A stretch of DNA of 64,000 nt. Source: Anadara kagoshimensis. Lineage: Eukaryota; Mollusca; Bivalvia; Arcoida; Arcidae. The position numbers and the translations under genes are program-made. Shown here one piece after another: positions 45,426 through 56,869 of this stretch. Position 1 is the first letter of the stretch. Each line of letters begins with the position of its first letter. The stretch lies in contig CM037874.1 of assembly GCA_021292105.1 (NCBI GenBank), forward strand, positions 32,538,185-32,602,184. The letters are read 5' to 3'. The notes under the pieces are model-generated. The model had not been told where the DNA came from, did no database searches, and saw only the letters and a list, made by a program, of their open reading frames with translations.

Positions 45426-45578
45426 AGGGATAACTGTCTTGAAATGTTCGATTTGCAGACGTATAGTCGCAAATTAGTTTTATTGGCGACGCGTCAACGG
45501 AGCCAATAAAACGCTATTTGCGACAGTATAACCACCGATATACGTCTGCAAATCGTAAATTACAAGACAGTTATCCCT
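45426..45578. mobile_element. Foldback MITE
   Basis: AGGGATAACTGTCTT (45426-45440) is exactly inverted in AAGACAGTTATCCCT (45564-45578). Inside, TTTGCAGACGTATA pairs with TATACGTCTGCAAA, and GTCGCAAAT...TTTTATTGGC with GCCAATAAAACGC...TTTGCGAC, around a GACGCGTCAACGGA centre. Arms are near 70 bp with a few mismatches. A related piece (TTTACTGTCGCAAATTTTTG, GACGTCAGCCAATGAAAAC) lies at about 46670-46730. Confidence 0.88.
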
Positions 45579-45969
45579 ATTCTAATTCAAAACAGACTTT
45601 AAAGGGAAAAGCAAGGATTTTCTGAAAATGATACTATAAATAAGACGGGGTTTTCCAAATCCATTTGAAATGGTTGTGACAGATCACACAGACCATCTCC
45701 CGCACTAATTTGACATCTCTGACTTTTATATCTAGTTCTATGAAAAAATAAAGGGCATTCCGGATAAGACAAGATCAATTACGGACACTGAATTGATGAC
45801 GTCATAATCATATTACGTAAGAATGTCAACAAAATGTAATGACGTCACATTCCGACGGCACGGATGGTGGCATGAAAACTGAATATTTGATGCAAATATT
45901 TTCTTACAAATCGCCTTTTTGCGTGTAAGTAAAAGAATCCTACACCACAGGAAAATATGTATCCTCGTT

Positions 45970-46133
45970 TGAGATATAGAGGATCTTAGACGAGTGGGGG
46001 TTTAATATGAAATTTATTAAACGAGTTTAATAATTAAATATGCCACGAGCCTTGGCGAGTGGCATATTTAATTATTGAACGAGTTTAATAAATTTCATAT
46101 TAAACCCTCACGAGTCTAAGATTCTATATATCA
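45970..46133. mobile_element. Near-perfect palindromic MITE
   Basis: TGAGATATAGA, CTTAGACGAGTGGGGGTTTA and ATATGAAATTTATTAAACGA, continuing to ATGCCACGAGCC, are mirrored by TTGGCGAGTGGCAT and the inverse of each block, ending in TCTATATATCACA. Arms are about 80 bp with only a few mismatches and almost no spacer. TTATGTGATATATC recurs at 46549, so a larger element may include it. Confidence 0.9.
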
Positions 46134-47599
46134 CATAACTCAAAATACCGAGACACAATGACATGTACATATTATTTGATGGCATATACAAACAGAGCTC
46201 TGATTTCTATCTAGGTCAGACAAATCACCTCCAAATTACCTGCGCAAGTAAGAATATAGTTCTATTTAGTTATAATAAAAGTAAATTAATCACCTAAAAT
46301 AAAAAAGACAAAACCAGTATGTAAGTTTAAATTATGTTATTTTCGAATGCATCAAAATTATTTTTGAAAGAATCGTAAAGTCTTTAAAAGTTTAAAAATA
46401 AACAACAGACCGACACAGTTTTCAAATGACGTCATTAGGCGCGATCACAAGCGTGAGAACTGATTACGTCACAATCAAGTGATATTACATGGGTACCTGT
46501 GTAATACGAAAAATATTACACCGTTTTATTCCATCAATAAACAGGAGGGTTATGTGATATATCTTTGTAAGTTTTCTTCATCCAACAAGATGATTCGGTA
46601 CCGAATATGCACGTGCAAGTACCCGGAAAATTTGAAGCAGTATATTGTGGTTTTACTGTCGGAATTTGCGACAATATATCGGCGATTTTACTGTCGCAAA
46701 TTTTTGACGTCAGCCAATGAAAACGGGCGTTACAAACAGAATGAATTAGAATTGAAAATTAAATCCTTTTCAATACTAAACACAATATATGAACGTCTTT
46801 TTTAATATTTGGTATAGATTTTCAAGTCAATTTGACTGCCTTGGTCGACTCACTACCTAACCATGTTTGACGTTGATGTATGTTCAAATTGTTCTTAATA
46901 ACTTATGATTGCTCCACATTACGTTTTGGTTTAACGTTACATCCATTTTATTCGGAACAATGTCAAAAAGAAAAATGTTCAGATATGTAACAAATTAAAA
47001 TCATCTAGATTTTATTACATGTAATCAATTTTTTTTATTGATTTTCTGAAATGCATTATCTACTGGAATTCGCATTTTAATTTTAAGGCATGTTTTAATG
47101 TTGATTTTTAAAATTAAATAGCTGTAATTTTTAGCTGAAAAACGTGATCTTGAAAAAATTTGATGAAAAAAAAAACGATAAAGGAATGAATATATAAAAA
47201 ATATTGAAAAAGACATTTGTATCAGTGATTATGAACTAACTCTAAATTTTATACGCACTGTTCATGTGCCTAATGACAAAACGGCATCCAATTGTATAAA
47301 TAGTTTTGAAATACTGTAACCATCATAACTATTGGACAGTTCTACATTCTAATAGCTTGAATTTGATATTAACATATCTTTTATACAGAACTTTTCACTC
47401 TTCAATGTTTAAAAATAATTCCCATCCCCTTTTCACTGTGATTGTCACAATACAAATTAGTTTTGATTTCTTCGTTAATGACTTGTCAATTGAGACTTTA
47501 GTGGCATTTCTTTAAAGCAATTCCAAAATAACGCATTATCAAATTAACACACTAGCCCATCCTCAAATCCAGTCCAAACATCACAATCAAACTGGCACA

Positions 47600-47800
47600 T
47601 TAAGTTAAATACATAAACTTCCGCAAGGGAAGTGGGACCGGTTGCTCCGGAAGAGTAAGCACCTCCTGTCGAGCTATACAATTATCAAAACAAACATACT
47701 AATCCATGTCCGAATCACAATTAAGAAGCAAAGTAAAAACTTTGGAACTGACAAGTTAGTGTTACAAATGACACGTGGAATCAAAATTGAGAATCGAAGC
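47600..47800 (-). repeat. Two abutting family A fragments (reverse)
   Basis: The first has CTTCCGCAAGGGAAGTGGGA and CACCTCCTGTCGAGC. The second starts AAACATACTAATCCATGTCC, runs to AACTGACAAGTTAG, then jumps to GTGGAATCAAAATTGAGAA, lacking the middle. Confidence 0.7.
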
Positions 47801-48136
47801 TAGACGTAAAAAAAATGAAAAAATCTACTCCATTACATCAATATCAATTAACTTAATATGAAAACAGTGTAATTATCGGCGATCAGATAGCTGGTGTCGG
47901 CTAAACATAAGTAAAATAATTTAACTTGAACATAAAACAACCATTAACTTAATATCAAAACAGTGTAATGTGTGCTGATTGTAAGGCAGTTAATTTTCAC
48001 AATCAGAATTAAAATGGAAAGTTCTCAATTTTCTTGTCAAGTAGTTATTTATCTGCTGTGATTAATCTCCGATAACAGAAGTTTTATTAGGTAGTCGACA
48101 TCCTGATGCAGGGTAAAACACATATATCAAAATCTT

Positions 48137-48397
48137 GTGTAACAATTCATAATACGTCCCCATCAGTGACAAATGTTTCATGTGTTAAAAAAACAGTTTC
48201 TATAGATTTTACCTTGCTTCGAGATTTTGATTACGACAGAAATTGGTATATTTCTTTTTAGGTGTAACAATTTATAATACATTTCCATCAGTGATAAATG
48301 TTTCAGTGTATTGGTTTCAGGTGTAAAAAGAACCAGTTTCTACAGTTTTAACCTTGCTTTGAGATTTTGATTTTGACAGGGATTGGTATATTTCTTT
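48137..48397 (+). repeat. Tandem duplication of about 130 bp containing family A 3' ends
   Basis: GTGTAACAATT(C/T)ATAATAC, CCATCAGTGA(C/T)AAATGTTTC and ACCTTGCTT(C/T)GAGATTTTG with ATTGGTATATTTCTTTTT occur twice. The last blocks are diverged forms of the family A forward end. Confidence 0.75.
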
Positions 48398-49079
48398 TTG
48401 ATTATCTAGTAGGAATTTTCAACCCTTTATATGATGCATCCAAATCATTTCAACCACGTCGCATTAAAAGCATGTTTGACATTTGGGTATGAGCTATTTG
48501 AAAAAAAATCAAAGGAGATATATAACATGATATGACATCTTCAGATTTAATTATATAATCCTTGCATACTATTTATTGGAAAGTGAAACAAGTTTAGATT
48601 ATATCTCATCGCTTAGCCCACTCATGTGTCGAATGTAGTAAATTGTTTATGATATCATCAAGAACAATGCAGTTGTAGTGGCTCTTTGTTTTGGCTGGTA
48701 GTACAGAAAATGCATCAATAAGAGTTGATCTTTGACTTTGACACTGGTATTTAAAAATAAGTAAAATTGTTAAGCTTATATAAAATGTTCTATCTGTTAA
48801 CAGAAATTTAATAATAATCATTGAATTTGATTGTTCATTTCTAGAAGCGAATTTTGCAAAATATGTGCACAATGTACATTCCGATTACTTTCTATGACTC
48901 AATGCTTCAACAAGTGTTTCGTTGGTTCTTGTATGATGCTTAATCAACATGTTCATGCGCAAATAGGTAATAAGTGACTTGATATCTGAACTTTTGATAT
49001 ATTTTTATGCAATAACATTAAAACCAATTTCAAACCAGAACAAATGCAAATGCGTTTGTAAAGTACATGTATAATCATC

Positions 49080-49310
49080 ACAAACAAACATACTGCTCCA
49101 TGTCCATATCACAATCACAAAGCAAAGTAAAAAATTGAAACTGACAAAATAAGTCACACACGCGAATTCGTAACAGGGAAGTGAGGCAGGGTGCCCTGAA
49201 AGGTAAGCACATCCATTTGACCCGTCACGTATGTTATCAAAATTGAGAGTGAAAAGAACATGAACTATGGGACGTCAAATTATTATTATCATCAATTGGA
49301 TACGACAAAT
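49080..49310 (-). repeat. Family A copy (reverse)
   Basis: AACATACTGCTCCATGTCC, AACAGGGAAGTGAGGCAGG, CCCGTCACGTATG, ATCAAAATTGAGAGTGAAAA and CTATGGGACGTCAAATTAT follow in family order. Confidence 0.75.
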
Positions 49311-49911
49311 AATAATATATGACAGTGTGTCACCTTTACAATCATCTACGAATTTGTTAAGATTTGTTTTATGCTCGTTGGAGATGTTTTAATTATACTG
49401 AAATGGAAAATATTATGATTTATAATAACCCCGCAATTATATACTACCTTTTCTTCATGATAAATTAACTAAATATAAAAAGGTATGCTATATTCTGATT
49501 GTAACACTTAATTGATACATTAAGATAAGAATGGAAAGTTCTTAATACTACAGTGATTTTGTTGTCAAGTTATAATTTATCTCCTGCGATTTCACTTCAA
49601 AATTGATGTTGTTATTCCGATAACAAAAGTTCTACCGGGTGGTTTGACATCCTGCTATCAATCTATGATTCACGTCCTTTATAATAGTTATGGCAAATTT
49701 GTGTTGTAATGTATTATATTGTACCTTCGGGGATAATACCTAATTGGTGTATTGATTTCAAACGTAAAAATAAGTTAGATGAGTGTGTGTTTTAGTCCTG
49801 ATATTTTGACAAGTTTTTATGCAATCGAATTCAAACATGCGTTATATCATGTGTTTGAATATCGATATTTGGTTTTTACGAAAGAAAGAAATGGAAATGC
49901 AGCTAAATTAA

Positions 49912-50025
49912 AATCAAACATGCAAACCCATGCCCGAATCACAATTCTAAAGCAAAGTAAAAACTTTGAAACTGGCATGTTAGGTTAAACACGTGAACTT
50001 CCATCAGGGAAGTGAGGCGGCTAAA
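49912..50025 (-). repeat. Family A fragment (reverse)
   Basis: AATCAAACATGCAAACCCAT, GCCCGAATCACAATTC, AAAGCAAAGTAAAAAC, TTGAAACTGGCATGTTAGG, CTTCCATCAGGGAAGTGAGG. Confidence 0.75.
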
Positions 50026-50334
50026 ATATTGTATTTGGCATCATAAAACACTAAACAATAAATGCTAGTAAGAAAAACATGTCAACAATACCACGAAAAA
50101 ATCAATATGTTAGGCCAACTGAATATATAGTTTTGTTTTCTACATTGGACGGGCACTGTATTGAATAATAAAACTGTGTCAACAGGTATTAGTTACCAAT
50201 CATGAGAATTCAGGGTATCAGTTTCAAAAATGTTTACCATTACTAACGTAACCAACAAAATATAAACATACCTAATATCGTTCATTTTCGTGATACTTTA
50301 GAAGAAGGCTACGCACCACGAATAGATGCACAAG

Positions 50335-50465
50335 TATATTCGACCATTCGATTTATTCTTCCGGAGCATCTGACCTCACTTTCCTGGTGAAAATTTGCAA
50401 GCTTCAAAGTTTTTACTTTGCTTTGGGAGTGTGGTTTGAATATGTATCGATGTGTTTGTATTGGT
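50335..50465 (+). repeat. Family A fragment (forward)
   Basis: GAGCATCTGACCTCACTTTC, CTGGTGAAAATTTGC, TTCAAAGTTTTTACTTTGC and GGGAGTGTGGTTTGAATATG match the forward family. Confidence 0.72.
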
Positions 50466-50879
50466 TTTAAAAATGACTAATGTTTGTGAATTGTGTTTTT
50501 TTTAACAAAAGATATTTAAAACTTCGTTCAGCTCTAAAATTGCCCCTACATAAAACATTTTAAACTTTGTATAAAACTGAGCAATAAATTATAGTATAAA
50601 TATCGCTTTGAAACATAAATGATTGACTCGGGCAAATATCATTTTTACTAAATTGGTGTAAAATGACTACAGCCAGATTTTATAGGACTCTATAGAACAT
50701 CGATTTTCTGTAAAATTTTAAATTATGATAAATGGCTGTCTATTTTTGATTACAAATAGTAGAATATGATGACTTAAATTTAACAATATTGTTATCTATT
50801 TTTAAAATATACATATTAGATTCGATTTTATTGCCAGTAATGATCCTCTTTAGTTGACTAATGTGTCCATCGTTCGAAA

Positions 50880-50990
50880 CCATAAGTTTTATTTCATTTT
50901 TATTCCCCGCCATAACAATCGAAAAGGAAATATAGTAATTTACTCCGTCCGTCCGTCCGTCCGTCCATCCGTTCATTTATTTGTTTGTCA
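50880..50990 (-). mobile_element. Remnant of an ACGG-microsatellite (pearl-like) element end
   Basis: Read on the minus strand: (ACGG)5, a short AT-rich stretch, then a GGCGGGGAATAAAA end. A weaker second version (ATTCCCGACACAGAAATAG and CCGCCCGTTCGTGTG) follows at about 51070-51110. No core repeat or hairpin is complete. Confidence 0.45.
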
Positions 50991-51454
50991 CACCGAATTT
51001 TCAATACTGACCATTAAATGTCTATGAAACTTTACAGGAATGATCATTGCAATTGAATGCTCTTTTTTATTCCCGACACAGAAATAGAGAATATAGCGAT
51101 TCCGCCCGTTCGTGTGTCTGTGTGCAATACTATTTGTTCAGACCAAATCGCAAATAGCGTCCATCAGATACTGATGACATTTTATCCGGAATAATTAGTG
51201 CATGGAAAGGGTGTGCATATTCTTATTCTAAAAGTTATGTTCCTTTAATTTTTCATCCATTCATTTTTTATACTATCCGTAAGGATTATTGCTTTCACTG
51301 AAATCTTATTCATATTATGGAAAATATCATACGTAATAGGCAGAAATATTAAGTCTAACTGGAGATTGTGATATTGAAAGTATCTTAGACCAATCAATAA
51401 CAAAACTAATGGATAAGATTAAATACAAAATAAAGAAATCTTGATATTAGAGTA

Positions 51455-51655
51455 ACAAATGAACATACCAACCCCAAATCAAAGTAAAAACCAGGAAAGT
51501 GAGAGTAAATACCTGCTGTATAGATAGTCACACCAGCCATGTGTGAAATCGAAATTGAGAATAAAGAGGACGTCACATATATCCAGGGCAATCTTGGATA
51601 TAGAAATATCATACTTATCAACAATATTTGATGACGGTCATAAAAGTTTTGAGTG
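51455..51655 (-). repeat. Family A copy (reverse)
   Basis: GAACATACCAACCCCAAATC, CAGGAAAGTGAGAG, CACACCAGCCATGTGTGAAA, ATATCCAGGGCAATCTTGGA, CATACTTATCAACAATATTT and GATGACGGTCATAAAAG. Confidence 0.75.
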
Positions 51656-51929
51656 CCTACAGCTGCAATATTCCCGAATAAACAACAAAATTATCATAAT
51701 GCAGTCTATTTAAATCAATTCAACCTTCAATTTTGGATCAATCTTCAACACAAACTGATACCTCTGGTAGAAATCAATGACTGCCTAAACCGAAAGACTG
51801 CATTGTCTATAGCCAAGTAACAGTTTAAACCTCTAATAGTCATGATACACACTTTATTGCGCAAACTCAATATATTTTATTGCTCATGATAAAAATTCGA
51901 CAATTTTCGTATTGTAGTTATCCAAACAA

Positions 51930-52225
51930 AACGTGCGAATCTATGTCTAAATCCCAATCTTAAGCAAATTGAAAACTTTGAAACTGCGAAATTAAGTAAA
52001 ACACGTGATATGCCACAAAGGAAGTGAGATCGGATGCCCTGGAAGGGTAAGAGCCTCCCATTTTGCCAGCTTCCCCTGAATGAAGTGAGTAATCAATATT
52101 GAAACTTCCATAGAAACATGGAATTATGAAACGTCAAATACACCCAAAGCATTTTGGATACATAGATATTATACTTATCAACAATATTGTAATGGCGGCA
52201 ATAAAAATTGTCAGGGCCCTGATAA
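51930..52225 (-). repeat. Family A copy (reverse), near full length
   Basis: AAACAAAACGTGCGAATC, AAACTTTGAAACTGCG, AAGGAAGTGAGATCGGATGC, ACGTCAAATACACCC, ATACTTATCAACAATATTGT, AATGGCGGCAATAAAAATTG and GGGCCCTGATAAGC mark both ends, giving a unit near 300 bp. Confidence 0.8.
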
Positions 52226-52704
52226 GCATAGTAATATTGGTGGTAAAATTTTTGGTTTAAATTAAATCATGTATGTATTTATGTATCAAAGTACTAATTT
52301 TTTAGTTACAAAAAAGGTTATATATTGCAAATTGTAGTAACTCTGGTTTGATATTATTGTGCTTAAAACTAGTGTTTTGAAATAAATCGTATATGTACGT
52401 GTTTATGTACCAAAACATGTAATGTAAATGAAGATTTTTATATTTCATATTGTTTCTACAGAAAATGGATGCTTTTAAATTTCTAAATTTCGAAACTATA
52501 TATTTTTTGCATTTAATAAAAGTAATTTCATATACACGTTTCCTTTTATAGAGAAATGCGATTAGTATCTACATTTTTTCTGCGTCCATATTATTCAAAT
52601 ATTATACATCAAGATGAAAATTTTTACCTGGAACCTGGAACTTATCAGGCAACTTGGTTAAGACAAACAACACTCTTTTGAAATACAGAGGGGAAAATAG
52701 TATA

Positions 52705-52850
52705 TACCGAACATACTGTTCCATGTCAAAATCACAAGTTAAAACTATGAATTCTGGAAAATTGAGTTAAACACAAAGATTTCCACTCAGGAAGCGAGGT
52801 TGATTGTTCCTGAGGAATAACACCTCCTGTCTAGCTAGCTAAACCCATAG
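52705..52850 (-). repeat. Family A fragment (reverse)
   Basis: CGAACATACTGTTCCATGTC, AAATTGAGTTAAACACAAAG, TTTCCACTCAGGAAGCGAGG and CACCTCCTGTCTAGCTAGC. Confidence 0.72.
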
Positions 52851-53134
52851 ATAATATCACGAGTCTTTGATATCTTTACGTATCGTTATTGGATGTGTTA
52901 TTCTAAATACTAATCTAGTAGTTCATTATGGAACGCATGTCTTTGTATAAAATATTTAAAGTGACCGACTAGATGAACCTCTCCAATCAAACCAGAAATA
53001 TAACTGAATGTGATTTAATATCGTACTTTTAATTTGTCCCATCAAACATATTTGAAGAACCTTCTTACTTAATTATCCAATTATTTATATTGTAAACAAA
53101 TTATAAATATAGATAAAATAAGCTTCAATTAAAA

Positions 53135-53415
53135 CTTTGATGGCTGATATCACAATATTGTTGGTAAGTATGACGTCTCTCTATCCAAAATTACCCTGGA
53201 TATATTTGACATCCAATAGTCTATGTTCCTTTCTTTCCTAATTTCCACAACACATGTGACGGGTATTGTTAGCAAAACAGGAGGTGTTTTAATTTTCCAG
53301 AGCACCCGATATCACTTCCCTGGTGGAAGGTAGCGTGTTTAATCTTATTTACCAGCTTCAAAATTTTACTTTGCGTTGGGATTGTGGTTTGGACATGGAT
53401 TGATATGTTTTATTT
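53135..53415 (+). repeat. Family A copy (forward), near full length
   Basis: GGCTGATATCACAATATTGT, AGTATGACGTCTCTC, TACCCTGGATATATTTGACA, CACATGTGACGGGTATTG, TCACTTCCCTGGTGGAAGG, GGGATTGTGGTTTGGACATG. Confidence 0.8.
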
Positions 53416-54849
53416 GATGAAGACCTTTTGAATCATCAAATACAGTAATTCAGTAATAATATTATCACAATTACAAAATTCGTTTACAAACTTATGCGAA
53501 CGTTCCGTGACAAATACTCTTTAAGATTATTAGTTCAACACTTATTTTAATAATAAAGAAATTATTAAAGATGGTTCTGAATCATATTTTACAATAAAAC
53601 TAAATAACTAACAACATCCAGCTTGACTTGCGGTTTTTATCTAGCTGCTCCTTTTGGAATAAGTTTATGTTACAGTCTGCGATAATTGAGGCAGCACAAT
53701 AATTTGAAAATAATCCCAGGTCATCATTTTGGCTTAATATCTATTTTCCATCGTGTTTTAGTAATCAGTGGTCTCAAGAGATGTTTTTCCGACACTTCAT
53801 AAGGTTTAGTGAGAAACAGTGTTAGCAATTCAAACAAAACCATGCTTATAGTAGTTGTGACGTTTTATTTTTCAACCTTTATGATGTGATGGAGAGTCCT
53901 TTTCGTAAATTCTGTGTATTGATATTTTAACGATAAATAAAAAGTCATATTGCTTTAAAAATTGAATTTAAAAGTTTTTCTCTTTTCTCTCCAAGAATCT
54001 TATTTTGTTCCGGTTAACATTTGGAACACATGCTTTACTTATTAATAATATAAAAAGTTTGTTTCAGATACTTCAATTCATGAAGATGATAATTTTCATG
54101 ACACTTATAGCCCTTTATACATAGGTATATATAGGTTAATGCAATATTTTATAATATCCTATGACTTTGCAAATTTATAACAACACTTTTTATTCTCTAA
54201 TACTTAAATAACTTCACATATTGGCAATAAAATACTATAAAAATAAACAAAAAATGAATAAATAAATATTGTAACCATATACATATACTATATATCGATT
54301 GTATTGCCTGAAGCGATAGAAAATAAATAATATTCAACATCGTAATAACTTAATTTGTAGACAAATAAAACAAAGCAAATACTCACGTAATGTGCTACTG
54401 AGCTGTCAATAATGATATTGTTCCTTAAGTGATTCTATTTCCTTCTAAAGTTCTCAATATCCAAATATGTTATATACTTCCAGTCGAAATATCCACACTA
54501 CTTCCTTACAAGGTTTACACAGTGACAAAAGAACATCCTATATTTAAACAATGGTATAATCTTCTGTCGTTTTTAATGAAACAATAACTCGTTTAGATTG
54601 GTGTATTTGAACAGTGTGAACCATTTATAACCTGACATGTAGATTTCACCTATAATCCAATTTCATTGTTCTAGGTAAACTAAGCTCATTTGTATCGCTT
54701 TCACTGCTAAGGTACATACTAGAAATCAAGTGATCTATTGATTAGAAATGTCATCGATGTAAACACTAATAAACATAGATTTTTGTTTTAAAAAAAGTAA
54801 AAGCTCAGCTATGACAACTATCTCTAATAGAATGGACTAGCTGTTGATC

Positions 54850-55620
54850 ATTGAAAGATTATTAGTTTAATTTTATCGTTGTGGTTATAATTGGTTAACT
54901 GCGTTGAGGTGCTCTAGGGGTTATATTGACATAAATGTCGACATGATCTTAAAGAATAATTTATCTTGTAGCCATAGTGTCATGTTCGAATCTGAGGCAG
55001 CGTGAGTGCGGAAACAAAAGGGGAATTCAAGTTCTGAACCTGTTTAATTACAATGCTAAATAGACTTCAAGTGCATGTCAACGCTAGCTGCAATCACAAT
55101 GGATATGGATTCCTCTGGGATTTTGGTTTGTATGATTGATATTTTGTCTATGACACTGTGAAGTTATGGACGGATAGCCAAAACTATTGAAATTAAAATG
55201 ATAAGAAAATTCACTCATTGATAACTTAAAATATTAGAAATCGGGGTTATGTATTGATTATAAAACTCATCAATGTAATACACTGAATACATATTATAGA
55301 TGTACAGTCAAACCTGTCTATCAAGAGAACCAGAAAATGTGTCCTTTATGGACATGAGGCCTTAAATACAGGTTTAATCAATACGAATAAAGAGCAATTG
55401 GGATACATAACTACCGGCCTTTATAAGCAGTTGGCCCGCATATATAGATGTGGCCTTTAAAGCAGGTTGGACTGTATGTTCGAAGAAGTAAAACCTTAAG
55501 TGATAATTGCCATTCATATATGTATTTCTTCAAAGATAACAGTTTTAGTTCATCGGTTTTTTATACCTCCATAACTGCATTAAGGTCCTCTAGGGGTTAT
55601 ATGACAATTGATATGATTTA
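54850..55620. repeat. Diverged direct duplication around a CTCTAGGGGTTATAT motif
   Basis: AACTGCGTTGAGGTGCTCTA with GGGGTTATATTGACAT (54898-54933) and AACTGCATTAAGGTCCTCTA with GGGGTTATATGACAAT (55571-55606), with weaker similarity upstream of both. Confidence 0.5.
55303..55476. mobile_element. CAGTCCAACCTG-type MITE, copy 2
   Basis: Left TACAGTCAAACCTGTCTATC, right GGCCTTTAAAGCAGGTTGGA then CTGTA. The TIR is about 14 bp with mismatches, flanked by TA on each side, so a Tc1/mariner-pogo-like origin is likely. 174 bp, non-coding. Confidence 0.8.
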
Positions 55621-56104
55621 TTGACTTCATCTGATCTGGGCTTTATTTGAAGAGAAGTTGCTTTCCGTATGTAATGAACAGTTTGAGTGTCCAACTGCAG
55701 ATAACCATTTCTTTCAAATCTATTACTATATGACAAATAAATAGAGTTACGCATTGATAGAAAATTGCATTAAGTAGCACATTAAAAAGCATTAATGGAA
55801 TTAAAATCCAAGATAGATGTGAGAAAATTGTTTGATATCATTGTTCTTCAACAGTTCAAAAGATCAATTTGATTTGAGGGAATTATTTCTTACTTGAGGA
55901 AAAATGCCGTGATTTTGGAAATTAATTGGTATGTTTTGGATGTTCAGTTTTTTAATGTTGTAGTTAATATTATTGTGTTAAAAGTAGCATCAACAATTTT
56001 AGCTAATTGGAAAAACGGAAAATTAAGTTAATGTTTAGATATTTGTCATGATCTTGGCTCCATTTTCTACGTCATTCCAGAATTTTTGGGCTCGATACAA
56101 TTAA

Positions 56105-56200
56105 AAACAAACATACCGGCCCATGTCGAAATCGCAAATCTATAAAGCTATAACTGAAATTAAAAACTTTGAAAACTTTCAAATTAACTAAAACGAATTG
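56105..56200 (-). repeat. Family A fragment (reverse)
   Basis: AAAACAAACATACCGGCCCA, TGTCGAAATCGCAAATC and TTAAAAACTTTGAAAACTTT. Confidence 0.6.
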
Positions 56201-56869
56201 TAAATGAAAATTTTGCATAAATCATAATTATGAAAACTCAATTTACACCCATCTTTATTACACAAAGGTTTTCATAAATTTCAACCACCGACACAATTAT
56301 TATCACATAACGATAATTATCTATTGATACATGTATATTGCACACAATAAACATAATTCATAAATAACTAAATAACTAAAACTATGACGAACTAATAAAC
56401 TAATTCAAAAGTAAATAAATTGAAAATAAATGAGACAATTTAAAATACATTAACGGTATAAATGAGTCAGTTAAATTCGTAAAAAGGCTGTTTGATAGGT
56501 AAAAAAACATTTATTTATAAAACAAAAGTAAATGAGTTTGGTTTAATTCGAATTATTTTTAAAACACGGAATTCTATAGCACAACAACGCCTCGCCAAGT
56601 TATTCACCACCGTATAATACAGATGTCATGTTCTTTATATATGATATTGAGCGATGTGAAATAGAAGGCGGCTGTATCACTAACATTTGTCACTTAAGGT
56701 CCATACATAAAATCGATGATACCGAGCCTTATAATTCAATAATTGTTTTAGGATTGTCGCAAACCAATTACAACAATTACTGAAATCATTCAATTGATTT
56801 TTTGTTCTGGTGTAATAATGTTTTAATTTTCATCATTTTTGGTTCCGAAAACTAAAAGCTTAATTATCA

